Source: Acidobacteria bacterium 13_1_40CM_65_14 (GTDB lineage: Bacteria; Acidobacteriota; Vicinamibacteria; Vicinamibacterales; CAVVIG01). Taken from it: a DNA stretch of 33,303 bases. A program made the position numbers and the translations under genes. Below, piece by piece: positions 31,157 to 33,303 of this stretch (the stretch's first letter is position 1; each line of letters opens with the position of its first letter). Location: contig MNEX01000016.1 of the NCBI GenBank assembly GCA_001917905.1, forward strand, positions 1 through 33,303, written 5' to 3'. The notes under the pieces were generated by a model. The model was not told the origin of the DNA and did no database searches. It saw nothing but the letters and a program-made list of their open reading frames with translations.

Positions 31157-31186
31157 GCAACCACGAAGACACGAAGACACGGCGAA
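31157..31186. repeat. half hairpin element R6 (CACGAAGA repeats)
   Basis: CACGAAGA units from 31162 followed by CACGGCGAAG, the same left arm as R2, with no right arm. It lies after the methyltransferase gene and is the last such element in the window. Confidence 0.6.
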
Positions 31187-31259
31187 GTGAAAATGGCAAT
31201 ACTCGCTGCCCTGACAGAAATCGCGCGAAACTGGCCGGCGACGCCGCGTCGCTGAGGTG

Positions 31260-32045
31260 TCATCGACCGGCGAGGCGTGTCGCTCTCCATCGACTCGTCG
31301 TCCCGTTCGCGGTGAGCGTCCCCTCGATGACGTTGCCGTTCACGCGCCCGCTGAACTGGCTGCCGCCGACGGTGAACGAGATCTGATCGCCGTGCACATG
31401 ACCGTTGGTCACCAATCCGCTCGCGTCACCCGCTTCGAACGTGCCGCCGACCACTTGAAAGGCCTGCTTCAGCCACAGCTCGCCCTGCGGCAGCTTCCAT
31501 CCGCCGTCGACCTTCGCGGGCACGATCCACAGCAGCGCCGCGCACCAGTTCGTGCAGCCGTCCTCGATCCTGGCGGTCGCGTCCGGCGACCAGTCGCCCA
31601 TCGTGAAGGTGTTCGACACGATCCGTGTCCCGGGCGTGAGGTCGAGGATCTTCGGCCGCAGCTTGAGATTGATGTCAGGCAGCAGAAACATGGTGATGAC
31701 CGTGGCCGTCGAGAGATCGGTCTCGAAGAGATCGGCTTCCACGAACGTCGTCTTGTCGGCGACGCCTTCGCTGGCGGCGTTTCGCGCGGACAGCTCCACC
31801 ATGTCCGGGTTGTATTCGATGCCGAGCGCGCGTGCGCCGCGCTTGGCGGCGGCGATCACGGTGCGGCCGTCGCCGGAGCCCAGATCGATCACCACGTCCT
31901 GCGGCGTGACATGCGCGATGTCGAGCATCTTGTCCACGAGCGCCGGCACGGTCGGCACCCAGACGACGTCCTTCCCCGGCTGGCCGATTTGCGGCTGAAC
32001 CTGCGAGAGGATGAGCGCGAGCAACGGTAGTAAGCTCTTCCACAT
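31260..32045 (-). CDS. exported class I methyltransferase-like protein
   Basis: The 261-residue protein begins MWKSLLPLLALILSQVQ, an apparent signal peptide or anchor, then VVWVPTVPALVDKMLDIA and motif I VIDLGSGDGRTVIAAA, LGIEYNPDMVELS, FVEADLFETDLS and TMFLLPDINLKLRPKILD, the pattern of the DVPYVPTP-type methyltransferase family. MGDWSPD and a C-terminal strand-rich part (GHVHGDQISFTVGG) follow. Export of an enzyme that needs SAM is unusual. The substrate may be a protein or lipid. Its ATG (32045-32043) overlaps the start codon of the divergent gene in CATG, with TAGAAT 7 nt upstream. Confidence 0.8.
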   Translation of the reverse strand: MWKSLLPLLALILSQVQPQIGQPGKDVVWVPTVPALVDKMLDIAHVTPQDVVIDLGSGDGRTVIAAAKRGARALGIEYNPDMVELSARNAASEGVADKTTFVEADLFETDLSTATVITMFLLPDINLKLRPKILDLTPGTRIVSNTFTMGDWSPDATARIEDGCTNWCAALLWIVPAKVDGGWKLPQGELWLKQAFQVVGGTFEAGDASGLVTNGHVHGDQISFTVGGSQFSGRVNGNVIEGTLTANGTTSRWRATRLAGR

Positions 32046-33303
32046 GAAGACAATTCTACGCGCCCTCGTTGCTGTCTTCGTCGCGACCTCGTGCTTCGCG
32101 CAGGACGTCGCACGCCTGGACCAGATCGTCCAGCCCTACGTCCAGAACAAGACGTTCATGGGATCGGTCCTCGTCGCCCGCGGCGGCGAGGTGATTCTCA
32201 GCAAGGGCTACGGATCGGCGAACCTCGAATGGGACGTGCCGAACACACCGTCGACGAAGTTCCGTCTGGGGTCGATCACCAAGCAGTTCACGGCGGCGTC
32301 GATCCTGCTGCTCGAAGAGCGCGGCAAACTGAAGCTCGACGATCCGATCAAGACGTACTTGCCGGATGCGCCGCCGGCGTGGGACCGGATCACGATCTTC
32401 AATCTGCTCACGCACACGTCGGGGATTCCAAACTTCACGGCGCTGCCCGAATACAAATCGCTGCAGGTCGTGGACACGCCGGTGTTGAAGACAATCGCGG
32501 CGGTCCGCGACAAGCCGCTCGACTTCTTTCCCGGCGAGAAAATGAGCTACAGCAATTCCGGGTACATCCTGCTCGGATACGTGATCGAGAAAGTCAGCGG
32601 CGGCAGCTACGAGAAGTTCGTGCAGGAGAGCATTTTCACGCCGCTCGGCATGAAGGACTCCGGGTACGACTCGAACAGCGCGATCATCGTGCATCGCGCC
32701 GCCGGCTACATGCCGTCACCGAACGGTCCGGTGAACGCAGGCTACATTCACATGAGCATTCCGCATGCGGCCGGTGCCCTGTACTCCACGACGGAGGATC
32801 TGCTGCGCTGGGAGCAAGGCCTCTTCGCCGGAAAGGTCGTGTCGCCCTCGTCGCTGCAGAAGATGACGACGCCTTTCAAGAACGACTACGCGTTCGGCGT
32901 CGTCGTCCAGACCACGAGCGGACGAAAGGTCGTGCAGCACGGCGGCGGCATCGAAGGCTTCAACACCTTCATGGCGTATTACCCGGACGACAAGCTGACC
33001 GTCGCGGTGCTCGCCAATATCAACGGTCCCACGCCGAATGCCATCGCGACGAAGCTGGCCGCGCTCGCGCACGGCGAAACGGTGCAGTCCCCGACGGACC
33101 GCAAGGAAATCACGCTGCCGGCTGAGACGCTCGCGAAGTACGTGGGCACGTACGAGTTTACGCCGGGCATCAACTTGATGATCAGGGTCGACGGCGATCA
33201 CTTGACGGTGCAATTGACGGGGCAGGGGCAGCTGCCGATGTTCGCCGAGTCGGAGACGAAATTTTTTCTGAAGATCGTCGACGCACAAGTCGAATTCGTG
33301 AAG
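32044..33303 (+). CDS. serine beta-lactamase-like hydrolase, 3' end missing
   Basis: The visible 420 residues begin MKTILRALVAVFVATSCFAQ (signal peptide) and show the class C/PBP-like motifs: SITK (Ser77-Lys80), YSNSGY (Tyr-x-Asn) and QHGGGIEGF (His-Gly-Gly, the KTG equivalent). It is a periplasmic serine hydrolase, perhaps a D-alanyl-aminopeptidase, esterase or D,D-peptidase. The C-terminal domain (KYVGTYEFTPG) has started but runs off the window. ATG 32044 overlaps the divergent gene's start codon; TAGTAA 10 nt upstream could be its -10. Confidence 0.9.
   Translation, partial: MKTILRALVAVFVATSCFAQDVARLDQIVQPYVQNKTFMGSVLVARGGEVILSKGYGSANLEWDVPNTPSTKFRLGSITKQFTAASILLLEERGKLKLDDPIKTYLPDAPPAWDRITIFNLLTHTSGIPNFTALPEYKSLQVVDTPVLKTIAAVRDKPLDFFPGEKMSYSNSGYILLGYVIEKVSGGSYEKFVQESIFTPLGMKDSGYDSNSAIIVHRAAGYMPSPNGPVNAGYIHMSIPHAAGALYSTTEDLLRWEQGLFAGKVVSPSSLQKMTTPFKNDYAFGVVVQTTSGRKVVQHGGGIEGFNTFMAYYPDDKLTVAVLANINGPTPNAIATKLAALAHGETVQSPTDRKEITLPAETLAKYVGTYEFTPGINLMIRVDGDHLTVQLTGQGQLPMFAESETKFFLKIVDAQVEFVK
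32053..32058 (-). promoter_or_regulatory. -10 TAGAAT, possible leaderless promoter
   Basis: Minus-strand TAGAAT lies 7 nt before the ATG at 32045, inside the coding sequence of the opposite gene. A start there would give a leaderless mRNA. Confidence 0.4.

Noticed and set aside
26430..31186. The tandem-repeat hairpins as a CRISPR array
   Set aside because: Units are 7-9 nt without unique spacers, arranged as mirrored arms, and no cas gene is present.

Overview
The window is GC-rich, densely packed chromosomal DNA. It most resembles an Acidobacteriota member, probably Vicinamibacteria (subdivision 6). This is inference from family content: an 828-residue FtsX/MacB-type permease of the ADOP kind, a 1014-residue TonB-dependent receptor with an N-terminal carboxypeptidase-regulatory-like domain, a cytochrome c/PQQ-dehydrogenase pair, ThuA, an ECF42-type sigma factor with DGPF proteins, and several serine hydrolases. 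I saw no rRNA, tRNA, CRISPR, integrase or intact transposase.

Layout. 0-1.1 kb: the cut-off start of a DGPF/YCII protein, a 3' scrap of a PhnB-like VOC gene, and a DUF5655 protein. 1.2-3.5 kb: a GntR/LacI-type repressor divergent from a HAD phosphatase and a small membrane protein, with operator-like repeats between them. 3.5-7.35 kb (minus strand): ThuA, xylulokinase, xylose isomerase and a probable N-terminal remnant of a glucuronoyl-esterase-like gene, read as a pentose/xylan utilisation operon. 7.4-9.8 kb: di-haem cytochrome c and PQQ dehydrogenase. 9.8-11.2 kb: a SEC-C zinc protein, two tiny membrane proteins, a REP-like palindrome and an isolated gas-vesicle GvpA/GvpJ-family gene. 11.3-15.6 kb (minus strand): ECF42 sigma factor, DGPF protein behind a good ECF42-type promoter, a 35-codon small ORF, and the ADOP permease, which carries an in-frame palindromic insertion. 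15.7-18.5 kb: SGNH hydrolase, P1 peptidase, HAD hydrolase. 18.5-19.2 kb: gene-free, with two pairs of diverged inverted repeats. 19.2-26.4 kb: TonB receptor, glycosyltransferase, class A beta-lactamase and a membrane sulfatase-like enzyme; the last two converge and the beta-lactamase frame has no stop where it should end.

26.5-31.2 kb is the most intriguing part. It holds a CDP-alcohol phosphatidyltransferase divergent from an MDR dehydrogenase, a 6-pyruvoyl-tetrahydropterin-synthase homologue lacking its catalytic Cys and one zinc His, a GT4 glycosyltransferase and a SAM methyltransferase. The set looks like a small-molecule pathway, possibly a methylated or glycosylated pterin-like compound (hypothesis). 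Every gap of useful size in this locus is filled by hairpin elements built of 7-9-nt tandem repeats, and such elements appear nowhere else in the window. The right edge has an exported methyltransferase and a penicillin-binding-protein-like serine hydrolase whose divergent start codons overlap.
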